NCBI GenBank assembly: GCA_009193035.1
Contig: SWDT01000010.1
Location: 124,001 to 188,000, forward strand
DNA: 64,000 nucleotides
Source of the DNA: Halicephalobus mephisto
Taxonomy: Eukaryota; Nematoda; Chromadorea; Rhabditida; Panagrolaimidae
Direction of reading: 5' to 3'
Part shown: one piece after another, positions 45,438-59,400 of the stretch
Numbering within the stretch: the stretch's first letter is position 1
Layout of the letters: each line of letters begins with the position of its first letter
Program-made: the position numbers and the translations under genes
The notes under the pieces: generated by a model
The model's database searches: none
Told to the model about the DNA's origin: nothing
What the model saw: only the letters and a program-made list of their open reading frames with translations

Positions 45438-48216
45438 ATGCGGCTTACTTCTTTATCCATCTATGAGACTCAATCCCACTTTTATATCATCGGGACTGAT
45501 GCTGCGAGAATCAAATATTCTGTGTTGAAATTGGACAGAAATGCGAAAGAGACTTTTACTATCGGAGAACCGAACCACGAGTACACAAAGAAGGACGTGG
45601 ATGAACTCTTGGCCACAATTTCGTCTAGTTCTGGTATGTTCTTATGTCAATTCCAGTTTTAATCGCTTTTTGTAGTTGTGTCATCGAGTCGAACATCAAG
45701 AACCACGGGGAACGCTTTAATTCATACGATCCCAAGAGCTTACGGCATCGTCGGTGCTGTTCGTTTTCTCGAAGGTTATCATCTGATTGTGGTCACTAGA
45801 GTTCGTTCTATAGCTCATATTGGTCATCACGAGGTTTTGAAAATCGAAGAAGTGCAATCTGTATACATTCCGAACAATAATAACTCGCTCTCTCCCGATG
45901 AACAAAGATATGCCAAGTTATTCCAATCGGTCGATCTTACGACTAATTTTTACTTTTGCTATACTTATGACTTGAGTAGAACTCTACAGGAGAATGCTCT
46001 GGCGCAGAGAGGATTGAAGTTTAACAAGAATATCTATCATCCAAGAATTGATGTGGAAAAGAAGTTCATTTGGAACGAATACCTACTGAAACCCTTCAAA
46101 GATAACCTGATCACGGACAAATGGACATTGGAAATTGTCCATGGATATGTTGGTAAGGTCTTGAATGTATGTAACCGATATGTTTGTGGTTTTAGGGCAG
46201 CAGATTATTGAGCTTCCGTGTTCCAAGCTCGCTCTCATTCTTATCGGTAGACGGTCGTCTGAATATGCTGGTACTCGATTCTTGAAACGAGGTATGAATG
46301 CATCTGGAGCAGTCGCAAATGATGTCGAAACAGAACAGATTATATGGGATATGTATTCAACCCCCTCGCTAATTACCGGGAACTTCACTGCGTTTGTTCA
46401 ACGAAGAGGTTCCATTCCGTTATTCTGGTCTCAAGACCCGTCTACGAGAGGTGTTGTTGGAAAGCCAGCTGTGATCGTCGACATTGTTGAACCTAATGCT
46501 TTGACAACATCAACCCATTTCAAGGAATTGAGAAGGAAGTACGGTTATCCTGTCACCGTTGTGAATCTAGTCAAACGAAGAGGTGGAGAAAAAACTAGAG
46601 ATGAGAAGCTTCTGCATTCGCAATTCCTGAAAACTGTAAGGTACTTGAATGATTTCATGAAACCAGGCAAGTGTATTGACTACATCTCATTCGATGTCGC
46701 TAAATGCAACAAAGAAGGACAAGTTCTCCCCAGATTGGAACAAATTGGACTGAAACTGTCTCTGAGACAAGGGTGGTTCCAGTCATTCCGGCCTTTGAAA
46801 GCGAGATTACTGATGAAACATCCGATTTTCGACAATTTTGAACCAACTTATTCGGAAGATGGAGAAATGCTCTTACAAACAGGAATTTCAAGGACGAACT
46901 GTGTGGACTGTTTGGACAGAACAAATGTTGCTCAATTTGGACTCGGTAAAGCTGCATTGGGATTTCAATTGTACGCAATGGGATATACATCCGAACCTGT
47001 CATTTCATCTGCTAGCGAGCTTTGTAGAGTTTATGAGGACATGTTTGATGAGCATGGAGACACGATGGCTTATCAGTATGCTGGTTCACAACTTGTTCAT
47101 TCAATCAAGACTTATAAGAAAACATCGGCTTTCCAGGAAAGAAGCAGAGATGTCATTCAAACGCTTTCACGATATTATTCTAACACTTTTAACGACTCGG
47201 AAAAGCAAAATGGGATCAATGTATTTCTCGGGTTGTTCAGACCGTATGCTCATGGAAAACCACCATTGTGGGAATTACTGTCCGATCGGTATTTGCACTT
47301 TCCCATCAAACTGGATCAGCGGACTAGTTATCTCACGTGGGTCGAAAACGTGAATTCTGAAAGTGAAGGTGAGGAAGATTCTGAATGGACAGATTGGTTC
47401 AAAGAGTTCCCAGAAGATCGGAAGATTTATGAAACTGATTATTCAAAAAGGTCGTTGGATCCAAAGTCCTCTATTCCTCGATCACCGCTGCCGAATTCTG
47501 AACAGATGTACTGGTTGAGTCATAGAGAACGACAAATAACTGATTTCGAACTGTGGTTAAAGGAGATCGCTCTGCAAACAAACAAGAAAACAATTTCTAT
47601 CTCTGATCTGAATCAGACTGCATTCCAATCTACGAGTTTTATGAAATTGTGGAAGACACCAGAGAGCAATGTTCCGGAGTTTAAGAAACGAGAAACCACT
47701 CCTACTGACGAGGATGACGATGAAGATGAAGAGACGAGGAATACAAACGACGAATCAGAAGACGAACTTGTTTTCGATGAGGACAAGAATCCACCATTCC
47801 TTTCATCTCGACAAGCAACAGTGTCGCCTATTTTGCGACGTTCCCCTTCCCCAGAAGTATTCTTGAGTGTTGACACTGGATTGCGTTCTTCTGAAGAAGT
47901 TTTCGGTTTTGAACTTAAAGATCCTTCGGGAGCGAATATGGCCAAATATGAAAAGTACGCGAAGATCGCCGATATGGAGAAAGAAGTGCTGACTAAACCA
48001 GAGATCCTTTCGAAGTCATCGACTGCAATGAGGATGCGGTTGTCTGAAGCGCACGAATTTCTCCCGAGTTTCTTCACTGTGGACAGTGTCTATGAAACTG
48101 AATTGTTGGGAATTACACCTGAGGCTAGTAATATTTACACAGAATATGTAAATAAAATGGAGAATTTTACTCCAGTTAATGATCCGTTGTTGAAAAACTT
48201 TGGTGTTATTTATTAA
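45438..48216 (+). CDS. FIG4-type SAC-domain phosphoinositide 5-phosphatase
   Basis: Exons 45438-45633, 45676-46152 and 46196-48216 give 897 residues, near human FIG4 (907). The SAC domain fills the first 550 residues: IPRAYGIVGAVRFLEGYHLIVVTRV, RFLKRGMNASGAVANDVETEQ, SIPLFWSQ and the CX5R(T) catalytic loop RTNCVDCLDRTN. The C-terminal third is acidic and low in complexity (TDEDDDEDEETRN) with a conserved-looking end. FIG4 acts with the PIKfyve kinase and the VAC14 scaffold to set PI(3,5)P2 on endolysosomes. The frame runs upstream to 45363 through a TTG only. The first ATG, 45438, follows a TTTCAG acceptor by 10 nt. The C. elegans counterpart is C34B7.2, from memory. A MUT-7 type gene follows after 117 nt. 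Confidence 0.93.
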
Positions 48217-48232
48217 TAGTGTGAAGAAACTT

Positions 48233-48238
48233 AATAAA
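48233..48238 (+). terminator. polyadenylation signal between FIG4 and mut-7
   Basis: AATAAA 17 nt after the FIG4 stop, then U-rich sequence up to the mut-7 ATG. This is the usual make-up of a nematode intercistronic region. Confidence 0.6.
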
Positions 48239-48333
48239 GTTGTATATTATTTTTCGTTGTTTTGAGGGGTTATATGCCTTGAAATTATCTGGTTTGTTTT
48301 TATAATATTTCTCTGTTTTTTGAGCCTTTGTAA

Positions 48334-51300
48334 ATGGATGGACGATCGGGCGGACTATCAATCAATCCAGTAATGAAATGGGATGAATCTGCCGATCACT
48401 TTGCTCATGCTCTCCAATATGTATACAATGAAAAGAAAGTTGATCTTGCAACTAAGAATCAAATAGCTCCAAGGAAAATTGAAATGTTTCTTACTGAAAT
48501 CGCAAATGATTCTGAGAATTTTCGAAATGCTGTGTTGTTTTTCTTTACTAGAACTTATGAGTTATTTGTTGATTCGTATAAGGACATTGGTGATGGGCTT
48601 TGTTATTCGATTCTTCTGAAGTTTGAAGCTTTTGTTGCTCAAAATGAGGATTTTAAGCAGAAAATCAAGAATTCAGCAGTTTCTGACGAGTACTGGATGG
48701 ACGCTTTGGAGATAATCTCCCATTTGAAGATTTCAAAAGTCTGGAATCCTGTAAATATGCTGATGTGTATCAGCGAACCTGAGACTCCTGAGAAAGCAGA
48801 TCGTATTCACGAACTTGTCAGAACATTGATAGCCGAAAAAGACACCTTTCAAATAGGCGTTCAATGGATTAGTTTGTTCGACATCAAAGATATCAAAGAA
48901 CAAATGTTCGAAAAGGTTAGTGTTTTTTGAACTTCTAGTTGTTAATTTGGGTTTCAGTTATGTCTTCGTGCTCATGTCTTCAACTTTTTGAATCTCTTTG
49001 AGTATCTTTTTAAAACTAATGATGACAAACTTCGCTACATTAAACTGCTTGACAGCATTTTATTCAAGTCTAAGAGAGCGAGACCCATGACTGATTCAGA
49101 AACCGAGTTCTTGAAATCTATAGCGAAAGATAAACTTGTTTCGACAGTCTCGAGACAAGTGAAAAAACTAGGATTCGACGCTGAAGCTCTGAATCTTTAC
49201 TGTTTCCGGGTTCAAGTCATGAATGACATAAGACACAAGGTCTTCAACGAGAAGCCTGAAGGACTGGAAGAGTTTATTGTGGTGAGTAATGGGAAGAGAG
49301 AATATTGTTTTGATTTTGGTTTTAGCAAGCAATTGGTTCTAGAAATATGGAATGGAAGGTTGACTTCCTTTTCAGCATTTTGAGGAAGAACAATTATCGT
49401 GAAGTCCTTTGCTGGGCTCATTACTTTGGAATCCCTAGAAATAAATGGCCTAGAGATGCTGAGAAATTCTTTGACAAGTACCGTAATGATGTCGTGGAGT
49501 TCAAAAAAAGACTTGAAAACAAAAATATTCATTATGTTCCGGAAGATATCAAATCTGAATGTGAGTTGTTTGGAAACTGGTATCAACTTGAGATGATTGC
49601 TACACCAGCAGGTCTGGCTAATTTTATGAGAGAATTTAGTGAAAATATGCCCAAAGTTATGGGGATTGATTGTGAAGCGGGTACTGTTGCCACTGGGACG
49701 AACTCTAAAGTGACTGTATTGCAGTTGGCAACGGAAACAAATCTGTATTTGATTGATATTTTTGTGCTCAAGGATAAGATTGACGAAGATATTTGGAAAC
49801 AGTTTTTTGAACTTGTTTTTCATCCATCGATTTTGAAAGTTGGATTTTCTTTCGTTTCTGATTACATATTTCTGGTTACTGCTTTTCCCATATTGGGCCC
49901 GTTCTTCGAGAAAGAAGAAAACAGTGTTCTGTGTTTGTCCAAATTTGTTCAATCCATCATGATTGATATTGAAGCTGAAAAGGTCATTTTTGCTGATGTA
50001 GATATTCCGACTAATTTGAACTTGGCAGATGTTTCGAGTGCTATTTTGGGGATAAAATTGGATAAAAGTCTGCAATCGTGTAACTGGAGTCAACGGCCAT
50101 TGACAAAGGAACAAATGACTTATGCCATAACTGATGCTTTAGCGACTTTGTTGATTGAAAGAATAATAACTAAAAAGTTGATCAAGTAAGAATTTATTTG
50201 AATTTATTTTGTTCTAATGAATTTGGATTTCAGTGGAATTGGAGAAGAAGAAGCTCAGAAAATCATCGCATTTAGTCGTGTTACGTACATTTCTGCTAAA
50301 CCTACTGATTGTCCACTTCCTGAATCTCCTCAAAAGAATTCTGCAGCTTTTTCTGATATTATTGCTACAGTCAAGAATATGAACGAGAAAATTCAAAATT
50401 GTGAAAAAGAATACTCAACTTCAGAAGACATAATATTTGTTCCTGATGCACCGTTCTTTAATTTTATTGGACTTCTTCATAATCTCGGACTTAATGCCAT
50501 TGATGTCAGAATTGATCATCCAAGTCGAGCTACGAGGGAACAAATCAAAGATCTCAGAGAAGCCATGGCTAATAACGATCGTGCAGTTTTGATCACTACT
50601 GAACGACGTCTTAGCAATTTTAAAGATGTTCCAAATGATAAGATTCTGATGATGCCAACAACTGGTAACTTTATTGCTTTGCATTTTATCAAAAGAATAA
50701 TGAAAGAATTGCGTCTTGTTATTGATCCTTCTCGATTTTTCACTCTTTGCGAAAAATGTGGAATTAGGCATTTAGGAAAAATTCCAGCTCCAATATACCG
50801 TCTAATCTTCATTATGAACTCGATGATCAAGAAGAATTCGGTATTATTCAAGACTGGTTTCAACGACGTTCGTGAAGCTGTCATGGAAGTAAGGAACATG
50901 GATCTTGATGATTATGAAGTTAAACCGATGAATATTACATTTTTAAAGACTCGGAAGGGAATTCCAGAAGTTTATTTTGATTTTGGAAGTTTTAAAATTA
51001 AACCATTGTAAGTTTGTGTTTTTGATTTGTTTAAGTTTTGTTTTCAGCACGTCTACTTTGATCAAAATGGATGAAGATGAGAATTGCATAGATAACTTTG
51101 CCCTTAAAATGACGGAAAAGAATGTTGCTATGTCTGTTCATGTGAAACATCTTTTAGTTTGTTTAGAGTGTGGACATCTTTATCCAAAAATTGATTCCAA
51201 AGATTTCGAAAATTTAGTTATTAATGTCAAGGTTGGTTTTTTGTTTAAATTATTAGTAATTTATCGTTTTTTAGACCTTTAATATTTCTGATCATATGAT

Positions 51301-51394
51301 GGACCTTGACGAACAACTTGATACTCGGATTGAAATCTGCTCAATTATCAAAGATATCATATCAAATGTCGAAGAAATGGACGTAGATTATTAA
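48334..51394 (+). CDS. mut-7: MUT-7 type 3'-5' exonuclease with Mut7-C domain
   Basis: Exons 48334-48915, 48958-49281, 49326-50185, 50234-51007, 51048-51231 and 51275-51394 give 947 residues. An all-helical N-terminal half (1-400) is followed by a DEDDy exonuclease domain (about 405-590): motif I MGIDCEAGTV, motif II ILKVGFSFVSDYIF, motif III YAITDALATLL, so all four acidic residues and the Tyr remain. Next is a Mut7-C region (about 650-900), beginning IIFVPDAPFFNFIGLLHNLG and containing CEKCGIRH and CLECGHLY, a split zinc-binding set. This is the architecture of MUT-7 and EXD3. In C. elegans MUT-7 silences transposons and amplifies siRNAs in mutator foci. It follows FIG4 by 117 nt. A paralogue such as ZK1098.3 cannot be excluded. 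Confidence 0.9.
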
Positions 51395-53490
51395 TTGTTG
51401 ATTTTTTATTTTTAATTTCATGACAGTTTTGAGCAGGAAATGTTTTTTAAATAGACAACTAGATTATTAGTCAAATAATTTGACAAGTTTCAAAGTTAAA
51501 TTGTTTTGATGGAATTGGGGATCTCGAAGGCGTGATCCATTCCAATCAGTCAAGGACACGCGGCGGAATGACCCTATTCTCGGCAATCTCCCTTTGATTG
51601 CCTTGAACTGGAGCTCCATCTCGAATTTGCTCACTTCTCAGGCAGTCAAGGTTCTGTGAATTGGGTGAAGATGGAAATAACCAAGATATTTTTTATTTCT
51701 TCTGATGACCCTTTGAAATTTACTACAGAATGTAGATTTTATGGGAATTTGTCTTGAAAAAATTTACTGATAAATGAAATAATTTTTACGGGAATTAATG
51801 AATTGTAAAAGTTATTTGAAATCGTGGTTTTTAGGTTGGATTTAGGAATGAATCATGTGATTTCGCGCTTGCAAGGTTTTCGCTGTGAGAATCAGAAAAG
51901 GATTAGTTTCGTTTTTGTCAAGTTTTCGCCTTAAGAGTCAGCTACAATTTAGTTTTCTCAATAAACTTTCGTTTTAAGAGTCAGTTGCAGTTTGATTTCT
52001 TTCATTTTTTCGTTCTGAGAATTTGTTTGGATTGTTCCTGAAGTTTTCATTTTCTAAAAACAAGTTGCCTAATAAAACAAGATTCCTTCGACGTTCTCCA
52101 TTATTGTTTGACTCACTTTTTCAATGACGTTTTTTCTCCGATCATTAAGATTTTTTTGAAATCAGGTACATGAAATAGATCCACTCATGATTCAACCAAA
52201 CCCATCCATCCCAAAATAGACGTGTTCAATTTTCGACTTAATCGTCATTTTCTATTAAATTCAGAACTTTCGCTGATTTTATTTTTTCTTTCTAACTTGC
52301 AGAAAAATGTTTTCTAGAAGACTCAATCCTTGCACGAGTCTAATTTATGAATCATTTGAAATGGTCAAAATTGAACTTTTTTAAAAAAGGAATTTTATGA
52401 AATGTCATTATAAACTTTAAAATTGAGGAAAAATAGTTTTTTATTTTTCACCTAAATTCCCTAGATCATCCTTCGGGATCCCGCTGTTTTTTAAACCTTA
52501 GGAATCGTCAAAGAAAAAATTTGACAACTTCATGAATCAGAAACGGAAGAGGAAGGCGGGCACTTGATTTTTCTTTTTTCCGAAGGGTTCCCGGTCAATC
52601 TATGGCGCGGGTTATGGATCTGCCTTCTTGTTCAAATGTCCAACTTACGAAAGTTCCAATTCGACGGGTTTTGCAAGGTTATGCAAATTGCTGGTTCCTG
52701 TTCCGGGTTATAAGGAAAATCTTTCGTCCGGATAGGATTTCGGTGATCTGCATTTTGAGTGGATTACATCTGTTTCAAAAAAATGCAAAAATTTGTGATT
52801 TTTTAATTTTTTGAATTAAGTTTAGCTTTAAAATCGAAATGTTTGTATTTTAGGAGGGAATTTATTTCACGGGTCTCGATACGAAAGTAGAAAAAAGTTT
52901 AATTTCGTGTTGAAACATTTTTGTTTTTTCGAGGATTTTCGTGACGAAATCTTGATTTCCCACTAATCGGTCTTTTGAAAAAAAAACATTTTTATCAATT
53001 TTTTTTATTAAAATAATGTGTGAAATTCTTGAGTTTTGGTCCTGAAACGAATGTTGGATAAATATTTTTCAGAAAATTTCCGATAATTTTTGAGTATTTT
53101 TTGAATTTTTAACAGATAGAAAATGGAAATTGTGTTTTAAAATACTTTTGTCAGAAAATAGTAGGTTTGAATTTTGTTAAATCTAAGGAAAACTTTCTTT
53201 TCGAGACCGAGATTAAACAACCGGATCTGTTCCTTTAATTATTTCATACCGAAGATAGAGTTGTTATCCCTTACTGTCCCGATCTTGATCCTTCCGTGGT
53301 TTCCCTACTGAGCGGGTGTGGTACGATTTGCCATTGGCCTTCTCTGTCCTCGCCCGTCCGGTCATCAAGATACTATCTGCGACTTCCACCTTGAGCCACG
53401 ACCTCCGATTTCCCTTTCTCACTTTCAATATCGGCTTGTTTTTATTTATTGATTAATAATATTGATTAAATTAACTTTTGCAGCCGACTA
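51395..53490. other. 2.1-kb intergenic region with tandem repeat and GC-richer blocks
   Basis: 51515-51660 is GC-richer with a GGCAATC-loop-GATTGCC hairpin (about 51578-51598). A degenerate tandem repeat lies at 51876-52030. An octamer ATGCAAAT is near 52680 in a block (52540-52720) with a 70-codon frame of no recognisable domain. 53230-53430 is GC-richer, just before the DOMON gene, and is probably its promoter. The leader acceptor TTTTGCAG ends at 53483. Confidence 0.45.
51876..52030. repeat. degenerate 44-nt tandem repeat, about 3.4 copies
   Basis: Units begin TTTTCG(C/T) followed by (T/A)(A/G)AGA(G/A)TCAG: near 51877, 51922, 51966 and a partial copy at 52007. The spacing is about 44-45 nt. 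Confidence 0.65.
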
Positions 53491-56400
53491 ATGGCTCACT
53501 TGAAAGCAGTTTTACTATTTCTACTGTCCATAACTCGGATAACCCTATCAGATAGCGGAACTACCGTGAGGCTCATCCAACCAGCATCCAGATCTTCTGA
53601 AAGAGGATTCGATGTCGACAGAAACGCAGAAGCTCCTTGTCCTACAAGACGTCAACAATCAGGTTATTTTTTGTTCCAACTTGGAAAAGACTTTTTTCAC
53701 TTTTGAAACCAGAAATCTTCAACTTGTTCCTTTCACCTGATCCTCGTTCCTTTTGAGGAGGTAGTTTCTGAGTGTAAACTTGCGTCAAAAACCACCAATT
53801 GGGATCGAACGAAACATGGGTTTTTTCTCAAATAGAGACCAACTGACTGTTGACCTAAATACCGATTTCTTTTTTTGGGTTTTAATTTCTGAATTAAGAT
53901 GACCAATTCAAAAAAACCGCTGTAAATAAGTGTGTTCAAAAAAATACAATTTTTACTACAGAAAAATTAAATTCAAAAAATACTTTTAATAATCTGTAAA
54001 ATTAAAACTAAAAAAATCAAAAATTGTTTTTATTAAAGTTATTTTTGAAAAATTTTTATTTCGAAATAATTTTTAAAATTTTTGGAAATTGTTTTATTAA
54101 TTTTGATCTAATTTTCCTGGTTGATTAACACTGATACTTGTCGATCGATCATCGATTTTTCGTGTCAGGAATCCTTAAAATTTATTTCTTGAACGCTTTT
54201 GGCAATAATTCTTCCGTTCCCCATTACCTTCGGATCCAAAGGAGTGCCGCCAGTCGTCTAACGGCGATTTTTCGAGTTTCTCCGTTTTTGACCTTGATTC
54301 GACCGTTGTCTTGAAGGTCGTCCAAATTAGGTAATCCGTGATTTGATACATTGTAATGATCCTTAATTGAATACTAGAATCAAATTTAAAAATTTAACCA
54401 TTTGTGTTTTCTAGAATCTGGTTAGACTCATTTGCAAATTGGTTCAATTCTTGATGACCATTTTTGTTCTCCTGCGACTTTGACATGTCGAGGAATTCGG
54501 CCGAAAACAGGTCAATCGAAATCAATTCTTTCGGTTTCTGTATTTTGTTCATTTATTAGTCTGAATTAAAGGGAACAAATGGATTACCGAAAAAATACAT
54601 GTTTATAAATTATAATTTCAGACGCTAAAAACCTTGTAAAATCGGGAAAAGAACTCGAATTTGTTTGGTTCAATCCGACAGCCGTCAAGGGACCCTTCAG
54701 AATCCAACTCTTGAATTCTAACTATGAACTGATTGCAACATTGCTGGATTCGGATCAACCAGCTGGATTCGAGACTAATGGATTATCGAAAGCAAGAGTG
54801 GAAATCCCGGAAACGGAATGCAAAGATTGTGTATTAAGACTCGTTCAGGAGACTCCTCAGGGAAAGAGCCAACTACTCAGCTGTGCTGATGCCGACATTT
54901 TGGCTTCATTGCCTCCAGATGTCAAGGGGTGCGAAGGGGAAGACTGTACAGGTGCGTTTGATTGGATTTAATATGTAAAATTATATTTTTTAATTCATAT
55001 ATTTTTTAATTCATATATGATTTATTCAATTTGATTTTCGTTGTCCATATATTAACTCCTTTTTTGCTTTATTTCTTACTTTAATTTTCCAGTTGAATGT
55101 ACTGATACCCAATGCGGCACTGGAACCTGCATCAAAGGCTCATGTTATTGTCCAGAAGGTTTCTACGGACTTGGTTGTTTGAAGGAATCTCGTCTGTCCC
55201 CGAGACAACTTAATCTTTCCGAATTTGCAAGCACTGCTGCTTCTCTGGATTCCAAGAACAAACTCTACTGGAGGATTGAGAATGAAGAAATCGAAGTTGT
55301 TCTCAAATTCCCTACGAATCAGTGGACAGTCTTCGGCTTCCGTCCTCCCACTGCGGTTGAAAAGTGTCCGTGGTTAGACTCTGGATTTGAGAAGAAGAGA
55401 CTTCGAGGAGATAATCCTTCTCAAGAAGAAAACACTCTTACTGGATTCGACAAGATCAAAATCCAACGAATCAATGACAGTAAAGTCGTCGATCCTCATG
55501 GATGTGGAGAAAACGAAATCTTCTCTACTTGTCCGGAGTACTCGCGAGAATGCGAAGCCAGCTGTGACTGGACTGCCTTCCCAGAATCCATTCCATCGTG
55601 TCCACGAGCTTGTGGAGAAAGTCGGTGTGTCTGCAAGGAAGGATTCGTGAGAGCAAGTAACAACAACCACAAATGCGTTCCATTCAACGTCTGTCAAGAA
55701 GAAGTCGCTGTTGAATGTCCACAAAATGAAACTTGGGCTAAGTGCGGAGTTGCTTGTGAACCTACGTGTGAAAGCATGTACGATACAGTAAGTTCAATGA
55801 TGGACCAATATATGAAAAGATAGTTTTAATTTTCCAGACACCTTGCAATCACAAATGTACTCAACCCGCATGCACTTGTTCCGACAATTATGTGAGATTC
55901 AACGGTCAATGTATCTTCTGGAGCAATTGCCCAGGTGAGGTTTTATATAAAAATAAGCAACAATAAAAATATTACAGATCTTGAACAAAAGATCCTCAGA
56001 CCATCTGATGAGTTGATTTCTGCAGAATCTACGACAATAACACCTCCTCCTGGACCTCCAACAACCGTCATTCCACAGGAAGAAACCACTTCTCTGTCTA
56101 CGACAACGGAAGACCGAGCTTCGAGTTTTGGAGACTTCAAATGTGCTGCCAATGAAACTGTGAATGAATGCGGACGAATTTGTGAAGCCGATTGTGTCAC
56201 GATCTTCGTCAGAGATGAATGTACTGAATGCGGCAAACCAGCTTGTGCTTGTCAACAAGGATTCGCAAGAAATGGAGATACATGTGTCTACTGGGGTGAT
56301 TGCCCGATCGATGTCAGTGGACTCCAAACTGCAGCTCCTAAGAAAACTATTGAAGAAGTTTTGGAAGCCACCAAGTCTACTCCTCCTCCCAAAGCTAAGG

Positions 56401-59400
56401 CTTCTGCTGTAAAGTCCACTTCTGTCGAGAAACCGACTTCTGTAGAAGCTATCAACAGCAAGTCTAACATTTTCGATGAACCAGCTCCTGGAGGCGCTTC
56501 TGCTGTTGTCGGAGACGTTTGTTTCGGAGAATGGAGATGGCCAAGGAACTGCAAGTCCAACTGTGACTACAAGCTGTCTTGGACCTTCAATGACGAAACA
56601 GATGAGATTGAATTCAGTTTGGAAACTAAGTTGATGAACAACTGGTGGTCTGGAGTCGGATTCAGCAAGGGAGGTTCCATGAAGAATGCTGATTTGATCG
56701 TTGTCAAAGTGGAAGGAGGAAGTTTGACTCTCAATGACATGTTCAGTTTCGGCTACGGTTTGCTTTTTCTTTTTTGTTAATAATTTATATATTGACCTCT
56801 TTCAGAAGCACCCATAGATGATGCGGATAAGAACGTCTACTCCCCAACAATCACTGGCTCTTTCATCAATGGAATCCTCAGAGCTCAATTCACAAGGAAG
56901 AGAAATACAGGAGATAACGTTACTGACATCACTTTCACCGATAATGATTGTTTCCATTTCCTCTTCCCTGTCTCTGGAGGTCGTCTAGATGCTCATGGAA
57001 ACGTTTTGAAGCACATCTCCACTCCCCACGTTTCTCCTTATCCAGTTTGTGTAAGATCTTGCTCTGTCGATACTTCTGAAGAACAAGAAGCTGAACCAAC
57101 TTGCGACAATGAATTCCGGTACCCAAATAACTGCCAAGGAGATGAATGTGAGTACATTGCGAATTGGAACTTCAACCCGTCCAAGGATGAAGTCAAATTC
57201 CAAGTTTCATCTAGAGGACTCGGAAGATGGACAGGAATAGGAATGTCCCGAGATGGTGCAATGCAAAACTCAGATATCTACACCGGATGGGTCTACAACG
57301 GAAAGGCGTATGTCGTTGATCGATTTGCTTATGGAAGACAGCTTCCTGCTATTGATCCAGCTGATAGACAGGACATCTATGACGTTGGTGGCAAGATTGA
57401 AGATGATTATCAGGTCTGTGTCTTGTTCATATATCGATTTCGTAATCATTACAATTCCAGACAATTTGGTTCACTCGTAAAATCAAAACAAACGACAAAG
57501 TGACGGATTTCTCCTTGGATGGTTGTTACTACTTCCTCTTCCCTATTGGCGGAGGTAGGGTTCTCGCTAGAAAAAGCCAAGATTTCGAGAATCCAAAAAC
57601 ACCGATAGGATACCATGATCTGAATGAACCTAAAGTTTCAAAAACAAAAATTTGTATCTGCGATGACGATATTCCGATTGCTGCTATTCCTCATAGAGTC
57701 AGAGCAAGAAGACAGGTCGCAAACCCATTTGAGGAGAAAACCAATGAAAATCCGTTCGTCGGATTGCCTGATATGGCCATGATTGGACAAATTAGCATTG
57801 CTGAATTGACTGGAAAAGCTAACTATGACGTAAAAAGTAGGTTTTTAAATTAATTTTATTGAATTATGAAATTTCCTTTTAGTGGATCCGTTTGCTTGTT
57901 CTGACGTCACTGTTGTCAAGGTTCTGGATGGAGGCAACTCTAGAGTTGTTGATGCTTTTGCTCAGTCGAAATACGGTCTGGAACCAGACGAGTTCTTCGG
58001 AGGAATTCAGTCTTATTCTGACATCTCTGTATCAGAAGACAACGGAGAAGCGATTGTCAGGTACAAGAGACCGATCAAGGCAGTAGATGTTGCTGATCAC
58101 GATTTCATCACCGGTAAAAGCCAAGTATTCTGGGCAAATGGACCTCCAGATGACTCCCCAGTCAGACTCAGTGGAGCTGCCCATGTTGAGACCCTCTTTG
58201 TGGACTTCTTCGACAACACACAACTTCCAGTTATTGCAGATTTGGAAGATGGAGGTAAAGAAGAACTAGAAAGAATCATTGCTGAATTGAGTACAACCAC
58301 AGAAGAACCAGTAGTTACAGAAGTTTCAGTGGAAGAAATTCCAGCTGAAGTGATTGATGAAACGACGACTACTGAAGTTATTCAAACTGCTCCAAGTACG
58401 GAATCGAACATCATTGATGAACCAGATTCTGGAGAAAACACAGAACTTCCAACGATCCAAATCCAACCCCCAAGAGTTCCAGAATCTACAGTATGTCAAG
58501 GGTCATTTGTTCATCCACCGAAATGTACTTCCGATTGCACTTATGCCATCTCCTGGCAGACAGACGGTCTCAACGCTCACTTCCAACTTTGGTCCAAGAT
58601 TCTCACAGAAATGTGGACAGGAGTCGGATTCTCTACAGAAGGAACCATGATGAATGCAGATGCGATTATTGTATCTGTTTTGAAGGACGGTAATGTGACT
58701 GTGATGGACCAGTTCAGTCCAGGCTACGGTAGACCAAAGATTGATGAAAGTCAGGATGTCTTTGGAATCTCGACCTGGTATGGCGACGGAGAAGTAAGAG
58801 CCAACTTTAGCAGAAGTCTGATCACTGAAGATGCTGGAGACGACGTGGATCTTCAAGAATGCCAATTCTTCCTCTTCCCCCATGCTGGAGGTAGACTGGA
58901 AGGAGGATCGGGAGGAGTACGCAAACATATAGAAACTCCCATCTCTTCTGGAAGTAGAGTCTGTCTTGGTAAATGTGGAGCCAAGGAACAAGTTGTTCCG
59001 GATACTTCGAAACCATCGCAAACTGTGACTAAGAAACAACACAAAGATGAAGAGAAAGTCAGTCTAGGAGGAGGTCCTGTTGTTATACCAACTCTGAAAC
59101 CTCCTACTCACTTTATCTATGATGCTGTTTTGAGATTCAAGAACCTCAAGTACTCACACGACCTTGACAATATGGCTTCGGAAAGTTCGAAGAAAATCTC
59201 TAATGCTATCACTGACCAGATTGGATCCTTGTTGAGGCAGAAATGGCCTCAATTGAAGAAATTCATAGTGCTCAAGTTCGCAGAAGGCTCCGTTAAGAGT
59301 CTGATCAGAATGGAATTTGACGGAGTTAATTCCCCCAGCGCTAAGGAAGTAGAAGCTTACTTGAAGGAACTTGCAGCGAAGGGCAAAGTTGGAGAACTTG

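Noticed and set aside
47613..48077. Serine-rich minus-strand frame of 154 codons
   Set aside because: It is the complement of the acidic, low-complexity C-terminus of FIG4.
49212..50114. 300-codon frame on the minus strand
   Set aside because: It is antisense to the exonuclease exons of mut-7, has no domain, and the plus-strand protein is clear.
52602..52814. 70-codon frame with an early ATG and several Cys residues
   Set aside because: No domain, no splice context and no second exon found; probably upstream regulatory DNA.
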